Part shown: one piece after another, positions 21,383 through 31,741 of the stretch
Layout of the letters: each line of letters opens with the position of its first letter
Numbering within the stretch: the first letter of the stretch is position 1
Translations under genes and position numbers: made by a program
The notes under the pieces: generated by a model
What the model was told of the DNA's origin: nothing
Seen by the model: only the letters and a program-made list of their open reading frames with translations
Databases searched by the model: none
NCBI RefSeq assembly: GCF_040183065.1
Contig: NC_091130.1
Span: 124,033,914 to 124,097,913 of the forward strand
DNA: 64,000 nt
Reading direction: 5' to 3'
Origin: Periplaneta americana
Lineage: Eukaryota > Arthropoda > Insecta > Blattodea > Blattidae

Positions 21383-23099
21383 CAGGGACATCATTTTATT
21401 TTTACTTCAATTTTTATTGTACCTGAGTTTTTGAATGTACTGCACTCCCACACCTTCTACTAATGAAGTTCAACCGTCCTCCACACAGATCCAAGACCGC
21501 ATATACAGTCATAGTAGCCTTACGGTCATAGTAAACAGTACGTTCCAAATATATGTTCGCGTTTTCCAGTGACGAAAGAGCTTTCAATATTGTATCATTT
21601 TCCATTTGCCTACGTCGCATCCCGGTTTCCCCCACCTGCTTCTATTCGCCTCTCTGTAAATGCTAGTGGCTGGGCTGTCTTATCTCTTTTCTGAGAACAA
21701 TAATTTCTGTTAGGAATTAATTGGACGTCTACGTAATATTATACCCATACAATTGTTTAAAATAAATAAAAGGGCCTCGTTAAGTAATTAACTGTCACGT
21801 GATTTCCTCCCTTTCTACAACGCTGCGACGTAACTACTTGGACGGACAGTAGATAGCATGTCTGAGTAATTTTATCTTTTCGGAGTGGGCAGAAGAGAAG
21901 ATTGCATTTACAGTATGTAAGGTCTCCTTTTATACTGGGTGTTCATTTCAAAGTGTGTCATGACGTCACTGTTGTTGGGTCACCGATTTGAAGCGAGTTT
22001 CAGTTTATATGTTAGAGAAGTTGCTTATTATTTAAGGCGTTCTTCAATCTGAACTTGAGAATGTGTACGATATAACTTGAACGTCGTAGCAGCAGATGGC
22101 GGTCTGTACGGTCTGTGTGCTACCATAACCTCTTTCGAACTGTGTTTTGCGCAAGTCGTACGCAGGGTATTTGTTATCATCGGTTGCGTACGGTAACATT
22201 CCACAACACAAATCAAATGCTCCGTGTCCATGTTGACCGTCGAAGTTAATGTCAACAAATACGTAAGTAATCGTCTTAACCCTCTCCCCATATCTCGACA
22301 GTACGTATTTCCAAACAGTTCACATTCCTGCCACTACCGGCGTTAACGTTAACGTACGTATCGGCACGTACTCTTCAGAATGAACGCCGTACTTGCTAGC
22401 CAACTTCTCTGCCTCTTAGATTATACACCTGAGCTGCGGAAGTGTAGGAAGATTGAATTCTCTAGGCTCATCAGCTAGCCACATGACGGCATGCAGCGAG
22501 CCAAGACACATTTTGAACTGAACACCCAGTAGAGTAGATACGGAATTATTTCAACATGTTACTGATACGAAGTACGAACCTGGTAATTGGAATTACGTAC
22601 AATAGTCTATAGTGCGATAATAGGCATAAAAGATCTGAAGCCTGTATCGAAATGAACGGCCACCATTTTCAAAAATCTGTTTAAATATCGATATTATGAT
22701 TATTTCTGAATTTGACTTCATTCTCTATAGTGTACGCTAATGTGATGTAGACAGTACAATATACGCTGCATAATGAATACGTTCGCATGGATAACTCAGT
22801 TCGTGAGTAAAAACACTTATGTATTATTAACACTGTACTGTATTTTGATTAAACAAAACCTAATGAAAATTATCAAACTCAAAATCGCGATATTTCCTAC
22901 TTTACGTAAATGGATGAACTACTTTTCTTCCCTCCTATACCTACTGTAGTAAAGTGATTTGTTTGTATTTTACGCCAGTACCATCGAACTCCAGTCGAGG
23001 AAGGAGGCAGGAAACTGTGTTTCCGGGTCTCAATCATTAATCCAAAGGTATAGCCAGGTTAATATTAAAAATGTTAGTAAAAATAAAATGATGTCCCTG
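21383..23099. mobile_element. TIR element family 1, copy 2, with nested MITE
   Basis: CAGGGACATCATTTTATTTT at the left and its inverse at the right; TA at 21381-21382 and 23100-23101. Interior collinear with copies 1 and 3 except for a 595-bp insertion (21935-22529), which accounts for the greater length. Where copy 3 reads TTTTGTAGAGTAGG, this copy carries the insertion at the same TA, so copy 3 shows the empty site. Confidence 0.85.
21935..22529. mobile_element. 595-bp MITE, family 2, copy 1
   Basis: Ends CTGGGTGTTCA and TGAACACCCAG are perfect inverted repeats and TA flanks both sides. A second copy of identical length lies at 33158-33752 and is nearly identical throughout (for example GTCATGACGTCACTGTTGTT in both). 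No transposase frame. It is younger than the family 1 copy that contains it. Confidence 0.88.
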
Positions 23100-23159
23100 T
23101 AGTTGTACATATTCTTAACCTATTCAACACGTAAAATTTTAACCACATAACCACATATT

Positions 23160-23387
23160 TTATCCTGCATAAAAATATCATATGTACTTCGGAATATCAT
23201 AGTAATATGATACGCGTAAATAATCACTTCGTGATTCAAGACGGCGCTTATTCCTCCGGATCCCGGCTATATAGATAGTGAGAGCACCTCTGTACATAGT
23301 GCGTTGGACATTGTGCCACTCTCACATATTCTGTGACACAGTACATGAAGATAGGCCACCAAAGAGAAACAGAGAGGTGGGATTTAA
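23160..23387 (+). repeat. SINE body fragment
   Basis: Collinear with 17375-17530 and 17752-17820: TATGTACTTCGG, AATAATCACTT, AAGACGGCGCTTATTCC, GTGCCACT, then CAGTACATGAAGATAGGCCA. Here the body is uninterrupted where the copy at 17290 carries the 218-bp MITE. It is cut at its right end by the Harbinger-like element. Confidence 0.65.
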
Positions 23388-23990
23388 GGCCCGTAACACA
23401 CTTGCAGAGTTTTCGCTAGCGAGAAATGTGTTGCGAGAAAATTAAAAAATTGATAACATGGTTTCAAATGGACGTCCACACACTGGAACAGATTCTCGTT
23501 CGAGGCAAAAACCTCGCGCGAGTTTCTCGCTGAAATCGGTAGCTCAGCGAATTTTCTTGACACATTTATCAAAGATGCTTGACATTTATACTCTTTATGA
23601 CGATTGAATGTAGAAAAAGATATCACAGGTGGCGATGAACTGTATTGTTATTATTTGGAAATGAAGAAAGGTGGCTGATAATTGCAGTCAGAAACTTATC
23701 AAACTTGTACGATGTCAACCGTAGGCCTATTTATATTATACACGGGATGAAAACTATAAAAACACGAAACTTAAAGAAGAAATCTAGAGACAAATATGAG
23801 ATTATCTGAAAATAAATAGGGCTGTATTTTATTTTGATGAGATTTAATAGTATTAATTAAACATTTGAAATCTTAATAGTTTACATAATTTTAATCAGAA
23901 CATAACAAAGAATCTTTTATCATGCAAATTAAGATTTCAGGAATAACTCCCTGTAAAGTTAATTTGAATAATTTCGAGGGAAAAATTGTT

Positions 23991-24061
23991 CCGGTGCCGG
24001 GTATCGAACCCGGGACCTTTGGTTAAACGTACCAACGCTCTCCCACTGAGCTATCCGGGAA
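23991..24061 (-). repeat. tRNA-like module, left arm
   Basis: A box TAGCTCAGTGGG, B box GGTTCGATACC, anticodon stem TTGGT/ACCAA with loop ACGTTTA (GTT at the anticodon position, but C instead of U at position 33). The acceptor pairs poorly. A tRNA-derived head, not a functional tRNA. Confidence 0.6.
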
Positions 24062-24282
24062 ATTTACCCGACACCGATCCAATTTTTCCCTCTATATCCA
24101 CAGACCTCAAAGTGGGCTGACAACAGTCAAGCAACCAACATTTGAGTGCACACTAACTCTGTGTGACTTTAAATAGTGGTTTTCTGTTAGTGTGCACTCA
24201 AATGTTGGTTGCTTGACTGTTGTCGGCCCACTTTGAGGTCTGTGGATATAGAGGGAAAAATTGGATCGGTGTCGGGTAGAGT

Positions 24283-24352
24283 TCCCGGGTAGCTCAGTGG
24301 GAGAGCGTTGGTACTATTAACCAAAGGTCCCGGGTTCGATACCCGGCAGCGG
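24283..24352 (+). repeat. tRNA-like module, right arm
   Basis: Same A and B boxes as the left arm. Anticodon stem TTGGT/ACCAA with loop ACTATTA, so the triplet at the anticodon position has changed to TAT. The acceptor is more decayed than in the left arm. Confidence 0.6.
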
Positions 24353-24899
24353 AACAATTTTTCTCTCTAAATTATTCAATCTTCTATCATATCATGAATG
24401 GCAAAAAACTGTGGTCCATTCAACCTGAAATAACGCCTAAACGTATCATCATTCAAATCGAAACCAGTGTTCAAAACTCGCCCTTATTTTCGTAAGATAC
24501 AATGTGATTTTCAGATATTTCTGGCTTTAATTTTAGGCCTAGGGTAATTTTTCTTTTCATTAACAAAATATGTTCCTGTAACTCCATTACCTCATCATCT
24601 GAATACGCAGATTCAACATAGCGTTCGAACGTAATTTGTAAAGTACAATATACTGTACTTACAGGTTATATATTTAAGTACGACAACATACGTAAATACA
24701 TAACCTATAATATTTCCTCCAACGAGTGATTACTATAATCAGAAAAATGCTTCTGCATGAAGGCAGTGCATAGATGATCATAGCGAGGTGTGATCTGTGA
24801 TAGCGAGAACTCGCCAAGTGTGTGGAAGAAGGCTCTTCGCCTCTTTCTCGCAACACATTTCTCGCTAGCGAAAACTCTTCAAGTGTGTTACGGGCCTAA

Positions 24900-26309
24900 A
24901 CCAGGCATGTCAGAAAAGAGGCATCCATTGTGCATTATGTGCGCGGATCGCCGGTCTGTGCGGACTGCATCATTCAGGAGTTGCTCTTACCAGTTCTTAG
25001 CTGGAGGGGTGTACAGTAATCTATTCTGTACTTCTAGTGTTGGATAAATAACCATTTGGACATCATAAACACACTTAGCAGAAGAAAAATAAACACAGTT
25101 ATTATCAGTGTCTACTTTTGATACTTGTAATACAAGAAACATTAGGCTTACTCAGTTTTACTTCATAAAGTAGTGGTTTGTAAAGCATAATTTATGAACT
25201 AGATTTTTATGTAGTATTTGAAGGAAAAACAAATATTGCAGTAATTTCGAAACAACAAAAAACGAACAAGTATTTCATTTTACGTAGTAGGTACTAATTA
25301 TTCTAAAGTAATAGACCATACTCTTTCATTGTTTCTCAAGCATTATTATTTATTGGGACCATTGGTACACGAATGTTGAAGAAAATATTATACTTACAAT
25401 TAATTACATGAAGTAAAACAATGTGAAGTTTTTACACTGAAATCATTTCCTTGCTGTATGTCATTATAAATTAACAATAATATTAATAAACAATATAAAT
25501 TAAGCTTAGAATTTAAATTCACATATAGTTTATTTAGAAAACTTTGAGAGCAAGTATCGATAAGTTGGGAGCGTTACTGTAAGAAATTAGAAGTGTAGTT
25601 CACTAACTGTAAAGCGATGACATTCTCTTCATGTCAAGTTTAAAGATTTATTAATGTAAGTATATTAACATAATATAGATGGAAAATTTACCATTATATA
25701 TTTTTCCAGAAAATTTTTCCGCCTTGCAAATAGTTGCTTTCTTCGTTCCTTACAACCTCAAGAGCCTCACATGTATTCCTCACTATATTCTCATCACTTA
25801 GCAGCTTATGAAATAAAAGTCGTCAGTCGCCTAACCTTTGATGCCTGTGTTAGCACAGACTCCAAAACAACGCCACTGTCAATTTCGTTTTGCCGCGAGA
25901 GTACTGATTAAGAAATAAGCGCTGGCGAATATCATATTTTGAGAACTTCACTCATCTGATCTAAACTGTCACAAGGCTGTTACCTCGACATGGGTTGATG
26001 GAAAGCTTTTCATTTTAAAATAATTATTGTTGGCTGAGGAAATCATAACAAAAGTATGTTATATGATTCGTGATTCCTCTTCTTCGTTATATCTGTGGAC
26101 TCCTCACTTTATTTTTCATAACACATTCACAGTCACAGCTCAATCAGCACCCGTACTGATCTGTGTTACTGAAACAAATGCTGGTCTGCTGCTGCAGATA
26201 CTGTATACCCCTGACGCGCGCCCCTCCAACCTGATTCACTCCCTCCAGGTAAGGGAATAGGAACTGCATATTGCACAGAGACAGCTGCACAATGAGCGCG
26301 ACTGCACAA
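24900..26309. other. no gene seen
   Basis: The first 80 bp (GGCATGTCAG...GTGCATTATGTGCGCG) loosely resemble the inverse of 26290-26335, so a diverged SINE part may begin here. The rest is AT-rich without recognisable structure. Confidence 0.4.
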
Positions 26310-26460
26310 TGTGCAGGGTTTTGACATGCCTGACTTAAACTGAGAGGGATTCTATCCCGCACCGGAACTGGAATCCTGTGTAGCTTAGTGGATAAAGCGC
26401 AGAGCTGAAAACCCGGGTTCGAGTCCCGGTGCCGGAGAGAATTTTTCTCCGGCACGAGAC
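26310..26460 (+). mobile_element. tRNA-related SINE head
   Basis: AACTGAGAGGGATTC leads into a tRNA-like module: GTGTAGCTTAGTGGATAAAG (A box), GCAGAGCTGAAAA, CCCGGGTTCGAGTCCCGG (B box in a perfect stem), then CCGGAGAGAATTTTTCTCCG. The same order occurs at 17800-17925, so these are two copies of one family. Confidence 0.65.
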
Positions 26461-26643
26461 GCAAATATAGGCCACAATATTTATGTGGAATATATTGTGT
26501 AAAAATGAATAATTAAAACAAAAGTATAAATGCCATTATAATGGGCTTCCTTTTATATTGGACCCTCAGGCAAAGGTTATGACAAATTCTGTACAAAGAT
26601 CTATGAGAATGTCAGATCACCAGTTGAGGTATGGTAGATTCTA

Positions 26644-27751
26644 CAGGTACATCATTTTATTTTTACTTCAATTTTTTTGTACCTGAGTTTTTGAATGTAC
26701 TTCACTCCCACCCCTTCTACTAATGAAGTTTCAACTGTTGTCCAGACAGAATAAAGGCCGCTTATAGTAAACAGCACTGAGTTACTGAGTATAGTATGTT
26801 CCAGAAATATCTTCGCGTTTTCCAGTGACGAAAGAACTTTTAATATTGAATCATATTTTCGCACAGGTACTGTCCGTTTGCCTACGTCGCATCCCGATTT
26901 CCCCCACCTGCTTCTGCACGCCTCTCTGTAAAAGCAGGGCTGTCTTAGCTCTTTTCTGAAAACATTAATTTCTGTTAGGAATTGGACGTTTACGTAATAT
27001 TATACAACTGTTTAAAATAACTTAAATAAAAGGGCCTCGTTAAGTAATTAACTGTCACGTGATTTCCCTCCTTTCTACGATCCTGCGGCATAACCACTTG
27101 GACGGACAGCAGATAGCATGTCTGAGTAATTTTAGCTGTGCGGGTCGGGCAGAAGTGAATATTGAATTTACGGTACATAAGGTACTCTTTTGTAGAGTAG
27201 GTACAGAATTATTTCAACATGAGTTACTAGTACGAAGGACGAAACTGGTAATTGGAATTAGATGCAATAGTCTATAGTGCGGTAATATGCACAAAAGAAC
27301 TGAAGCCTGTAGGCTATCGGAATGAACGGCTACCATTTTCAAAAATGTGTTTAAATGTCCATATTGTGATTATTTTTCAATTTAACTTCATTCTCTATAG
27401 TGTACGCTAATGTGGTGTAGACAGTATAATATACACTGCATAATGAACACGTTCGCAAGGATAACTCAGTTCGTGAGTAAAAACACTTATTCTTAATATA
27501 ATACTGCATTTTGATTAAATAAAAACCTAATGAAAATTATCGAACTCAAAATCGCGATATTTCCTAGTTGACGTAAATGGATGAACTACTTTTCTTCCCT
27601 CCTATACCTAATAAAGTGATTTGTTTGTGTTTTACGCCAGTATCATCGAACTCCGGTTGTGGAGGGGGGGTAGCGAACGGTGTTTCCGGTTTTCTAAAGG
27701 TATAGCCAGGTTAATATTAAAAATGTTAGTAAAAATAAAATGATGTCCCTG
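26644..27751. mobile_element. TIR element family 1, copy 3
   Basis: CAGGTACATCATTTTATTTT at the left and its inverse with GTCCCTG at the right; TA at 26642-26643 and 27752-27753. Interior collinear with copy 1 at high identity and uninterrupted. It shows the empty site of the family 2 MITE found in copy 2. Confidence 0.85.
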
Positions 27752-27753
27752 TA

Positions 27754-28144
27754 TATGGATTTGAAGAACAGAGAGGAATGCGTAATGTAATGGATGGTGG
27801 GGCCGCATTAGTGGCGTAGTACAGTCGACATGCAACTCATTACATTACAGGTGCCTAAAAGGCCTCTTTAAGCTGCAGAGAGTAGGGAAGCTCAGTGTCC
27901 CGCCCAATAAGCACCTTTAAACCTCTATAGATGCCTATGCATTTCCTTTGTAATGCTTTTTGTAGTTTCACTTTCGTGCGTGATATACGAATACTGAGTA
28001 ATGATCATCATTTCGTAGTCAATCCGTCTAAGTACTTAAATAATATTACATGTGGGAAGGACAAGCCTAGATCAAAGGGTACATTGGCTGTTTCATTTGC
28101 TTCGTTTCAACGATTTTTATATCAGCGTTTTCAAAATGCTTTCC
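27754..28144. other. no gene recognised
   Basis: Moderate GC. A 73-codon plus-strand frame at 27931-28152 has no recognisable motif. Confidence 0.4.
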
Positions 28145-28265
28145 ATTTGTAGATATTAGATGTGGGACGATCCCGCAGAAGATGGACAGATCAAGTGTTA
28201 TTGGCCTCGGAACAGGTCTAAAGACCTAAACCACCTCAGGCAGAAGAACAAGATATTTCAAACTT
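28145..28265 (+). pseudogene. LINE tail scrap
   Basis: Reads LDVGRSRRRWTDQVLLASEQ with stops just after, matching the GRPRRRWxDQ block near the end of many insect LINE proteins. Only this block is present. Confidence 0.5.
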
Positions 28266-28302
28266 ATCATATGTATGGTTTTGTCATATACATTTTCTTC
28301 TT

Positions 28303-28384
28303 ATTATTGTAAGAGTTCATGCTTTCAAGGGGAGCCGACACTACAGTACAAGGAAAAATACCGCTCTATACCTCGGAGCCGATC
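28303..28384 (+). repeat. direct repeat flanking a LINE, left copy
   Basis: ATTGTAAGAGTTCATGCTTT...GGAGCCGAT is repeated with roughly 80 percent identity at 30252-30330. The LINE remnant starts immediately after this copy, and the second copy follows a TTCATTCATT tail, so the two may be an unusually long target duplication or an older duplication. Confidence 0.55.
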
Positions 28385-29150
28385 TGAGGTTCGCAGATGA
28401 CATCGTCTTATTCGCTTACTCAGCAACAGAACTTCAAAAAATGACTGAGGAACTAAATATCAAAAGTACCCATATTGGACTGACCATGAACAACACGAAA
28501 ACAAAAGTGATGACAAACGCACAGGAGATCCCAATCAGAGTAGGCGACACAGAATTGCAGTATGTCTCTGAATATGTGTATGTGGGTCAGCTAGTTACTT
28601 TCACACAAAGAGATCAATAGAAGAATTTCATTGGCATGGAAGGCGTTCTGGAGATTGAAGTTCGTATGGACGGACAAGAAACTCAACCACAATCTCAAGT
28701 TCGAGGCACTAGAGACATGTATAATCCCAGTTTAGCTATACGGCTGCCGAACTGGGACATTGTCCGAGAGACAACGCTCAAATATACAAACATACCAGAA
28801 GAAGTTGCAAAGAAAAATACTGGGCACCATGCTACGAGACAGAATGACAAATGAAACATTACAAAGACTGACGAACACTACTGACGCAGCAGAACGAGCC
28901 ACGGCAACGAAGTGGACCTGGGGGGGGACATGTGGCGAGACTACACCAGACAAGATGGACCCATGCAGTCACGATGTGGGACCCCTACGTCGGAAAGAGA
29001 GGACAGGGAAGACCACGACTCAGATGGTCTGACATGTTTACCAAAGAGGCGAGGAAACAATGGTCGAGGGCAGCAAAGAACAGAGTTTTGTGGAAAGAAC
29101 TAGAGAAGCTCATTGTAAATAGATAACGTAATCAGCCGTAATCAGTGTTA
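28385..29150 (+). pseudogene. LINE reverse transcriptase, 5'-truncated
   Basis: Starts inside the palm with DLRFADDIVLFAYSATELQK (FADD catalytic box), then LTMNNTKTKVMTNAQEIPIR, then the tail RSNIQTYQKKLQRKILGTML and, after a frameshift at the G-run near 28919-28927, WDPYVGKRGQGRPRLRWSDM and LWKELEKLIVNR ending at 29126. Everything upstream of the FADD box is gone. At least two frameshifts, so dead. Confidence 0.82.
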
Positions 29151-29156
29151 AGATAT

Positions 29157-29897
29157 TGTGAATTTTATTAGTAACAACAATGTAATTTATTCGCCACAAC
29201 AATAATTCCTTTCTACAATTCGCCTTAAACGCTCTCGTCAACAATTGGATTTTCACTTAACACAGTATTCGTTATAGCACTCCACCGACGACAATGACAA
29301 TTTACTTGGTCTATTACGCACAACAATGAACTGTTAATCTTAACTAATATTTACAAAGCACTATTTACAAATCAGAACTATCAGTTCTCAGTTCACAGTT
29401 CTTCTATCTCAGTCACTCGAGTTCACAGTATCTCGAACCACAGACCTTCAGAGACAGTTCACTGTACTCGAACTCGGGTCCCTCCAACTGCGGTCCACTG
29501 CACTCGAACTCAGGCCTTCGGATGCTGACGCAGATGCGGACGCACACTCGAGTCGAACTCCGGCACACAAGTCTGGCTTGCTTGCTCTGTCTTACTCACT
29601 GACTGAATAACTGAAAACTCTGCTGTCGTTCCTTCGCGACCGTAATTTATAACCACAGCGACGTAGCCTCGAAAATTCGCGAGTCTTCCACTTCGACGGA
29701 TTTCTGGAATAGTCGGGAAGGTCGTTCCACATTCACTGCGTTAAGTAGCAGCTGCGCGCGCAGCCTCCCCTCGCGTGTAGGCCCCTTTCCCCTTTCCCCT
29801 TTCCCCGTGAAGCCCACGCGCCATCCCAAAGTGCTCCGCGCGATCTTCTCTCTTGCGGGACGCTGGTCGTGAGTTCGAACCTCACGTTGCTGTCACA
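29157..29897 (-). mobile_element. solo LTR of an LTR retrotransposon
   Basis: A 741-bp block bounded by TGTGA...TCACA with ATAT directly repeated outside (29153-29156, 29898-29901), the 4-bp duplication usual for Gypsy-type elements. On the minus strand it has LTR order: TGTGACAGCAACG start, GC-rich U3, a TATA-like GGTTATAAATTACGG, and near the end a poly(A)-like GCGAATAAATTAC, closing in TTCACA. No internal region or second LTR is present. It interrupts the 3' non-coding part of the LINE to its left. Confidence 0.72.
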
Positions 29898-30331
29898 ATA
29901 TTGTAAATAGTAAAGTCAGTATTAGTGAAAGTGTCAGATAAATTTTGTAAATAGTAAAGTCAGTGTTGAGAAAGTGTCAGGTAAATAGTGAAAATAGCAA
30001 TCAGTGTTTGTCAAAGTGCCGGTGATAGTATAATGTGGGTAGTGCAAAAAAAATGAATGAAGAACAGAGTGCTGAGACTAGTTAAAGTTGAACAGGGTTA
30101 TTAACCATGTCACAAAAGTAGTACACACGACAAGCTCGCCTGGATTAGGTCACCAAGCGAGTACACTTGAGCCATCCCTGTCGAGGGGGTTCTAACCCCA
30201 TCACAGGAGGCTCGTGTCCAACATGGGACATCATGGCTAGTGTTCATTCATTGTAAGAGTTTATGCTTTTAAGGGGATCCGATACAACTGTTCAAGGCAG
30301 AATACTGCTCTGAACCTCAGAGCCGATACTG
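29898..30331 (+). repeat. LINE-flank sequence with short tandem and direct repeat
   Basis: Opens with two imperfect copies of a unit of about 45 bp (TTGTAAATAGTAAAGTCAGT...AAAGTGTCAG). It appears to continue the sequence broken by the solo LTR. The end (30252-30330) is the second copy of the 28303-28384 repeat, preceded by TTCATTCATT. Confidence 0.45.
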
Positions 30332-30657
30332 CCGTTCAGGTAAGAACGTTTCAGATCAGGGAGCCAATACGACCATTAGGTTAGCCACGGGAGCCGATAC
30401 GACAACCCCGGTTTCCGCACGTTCACTGTACGCCAGACCTGAATTTAAGTAGAGTTGGATGCCGCCGATCTATCTCCAAACATACCTATTACCTATACTA
30501 TTGCAGGTTGTCTGGTGACTTTAGACAACCAAACGCAGGACTCTAGTCATCAGAATATATTTTGAAAGCCATTATTTTGTAAATTTCACTTACTCGATAT
30601 TTCTCTGCAGTTGGCTGTCTGACCTTATAAGGAATATATACTATTTTGAGTAAAGTA
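30332..30657. other. no gene seen
   Basis: Contains diverged GAGCCGATAC-type repeats of the preceding block and nothing else I recognise. Confidence 0.4.
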
Positions 30658-31739
30658 GGGGAGTAGTGGGTACAATGAGACACAAAATATTGAGACATAT
30701 GTATGCAAGTGAAATTTCAAGTATTTTTAAAATCAAGTGCAATGGAAATATACATTAAAACATGGAGTACAATAATACATAAACAGACATGTTAATAGAT
30801 GAAGGACATAATATACAATGCGTGTTTGTCAAAAAAAAATGCAAAAGTCTCACTGTTCCCATTCAGGAGGATACAGTGAGACACCACAGTGTCTATTAAC
30901 GGACATTGAAATTATTTACATTTATTACAAAAGAAAAGAAAGTTTGCTGTCTCTTTATCTTGCCATGTTCTGTAGAATTATTTAGAATCATTTTGATGTC
31001 TGACTTCGAAACCATTGAGACATCTGGAACATTTGGAAAAGTGAATTTTCCATGACTTTCCAAACTTTTGTGAAAAAATAAAATGAATTTTTGGTGACAA
31101 CAAACCTTATAATTATAAGAATTTAATTTAATTCTTTATTATTTTTTAATATTTTCTTAAATTTTGTGAATAATTTTTATTTAAGAAACCATTAAAATGT
31201 AATGTATCCATTATTTTAAGCTATAGTTCCTAAATTGGTTATTAGTATGTTCATTTTTAATGTTGGTTACCGGTCAATGTAATATAATTACAGTTTGTTT
31301 TTGAAAATCATTGGTAAATGGGAACAGTGAGACTTCTCAGTATACCCTTCAAAGGCATGTCTCACTGTTCCCTTTACGCATAGTTCGTTTAAAAATGGCG
31401 CCAGCACTTCAAGATCAAAACAAGAAAGACAAAACTTTGCCGAACATAACGTCAAATACCATAGTATTAGGTAAAAAAACATTCATATTTCTATTTCATT
31501 TGAATATCCAATATAACCTTCATTAAACACAAGGCAAAATTTTACTTCTAGAGTGAAAAATTACGAATTATTTTTTCATCACTCACCTTTATAACTAGAA
31601 TCAAATAGAGTATGAAAATATTGTTACTTTATTCATGTAACATACAACTCCACGGTTACAAACATTTCAACATCAAAATTTACCATCTAATGAAATATGT
31701 CTCACAGTTCTCCCTGTTTCACTGTACCCACTTCTCCCC
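30658..31739. mobile_element. 1.08-kb TIR element, TA target, superfamily unclear
   Basis: Inverted ends GGGGAGTAGTGGGTACAATG and its partner CACTGTACCCACTTCTCCCC (about 21 of 24 match). TA lies outside both ends (30656-30657, 31740-31741). The motif GTCTCACTGTTCCC or its inverse recurs inside at about 30848, 31321 and 31359, with related CAGTGAGAC forms near 30881 and 31700. Both strand orientations occur. The ends do not look like the families elsewhere in this window. A short frame at 31393-31470 (KMAPALQDQNKKDKTLPN) ends at a GTAAAA and could be a first exon, which is weak evidence. Confidence 0.72.
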
Positions 31740-31741
31740 TA

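Larger units (their letters stand above)
23964..24379. repeat. head-to-head tRNA-SINE inverted repeat
   Basis: Two 194-bp arms (23964-24157 and 24186-24379) around a 28-nt loop, about 95 percent identical by eye. Each arm has a tRNA-like module at its outer side and a unique tail (CCACTTTGAGGTCTGTGGAT) toward the centre. The modules point toward each other's 3' sides, so pol III transcripts could pair, and read-through would form a long hairpin. Confidence 0.85.
23388..24896. mobile_element. PIF/Harbinger-like non-autonomous element
   Basis: Left end GGCCCGTAACACACTTG and right end CAAGTGTGTTACGGGCC. Inverted identity runs about 53 bp through TTTCGCTAGCGAGAAATGTG with one or two mismatches. 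The 3-bp TAA at 23385-23387 and 24897-24899 fits the TWA duplication of PIF/Harbinger. No nuclease or MADF/Myb-like frame is visible, so it is an internally rearranged derivative. Its centre holds a 416-bp inverted pair of tRNA-SINE modules. Confidence 0.65.

Noticed and set aside
23991..24352. Functional tRNA genes
   Set aside because: A and B boxes are good but acceptor stems do not pair, position 33 is not U, and the copies sit in a SINE palindrome.
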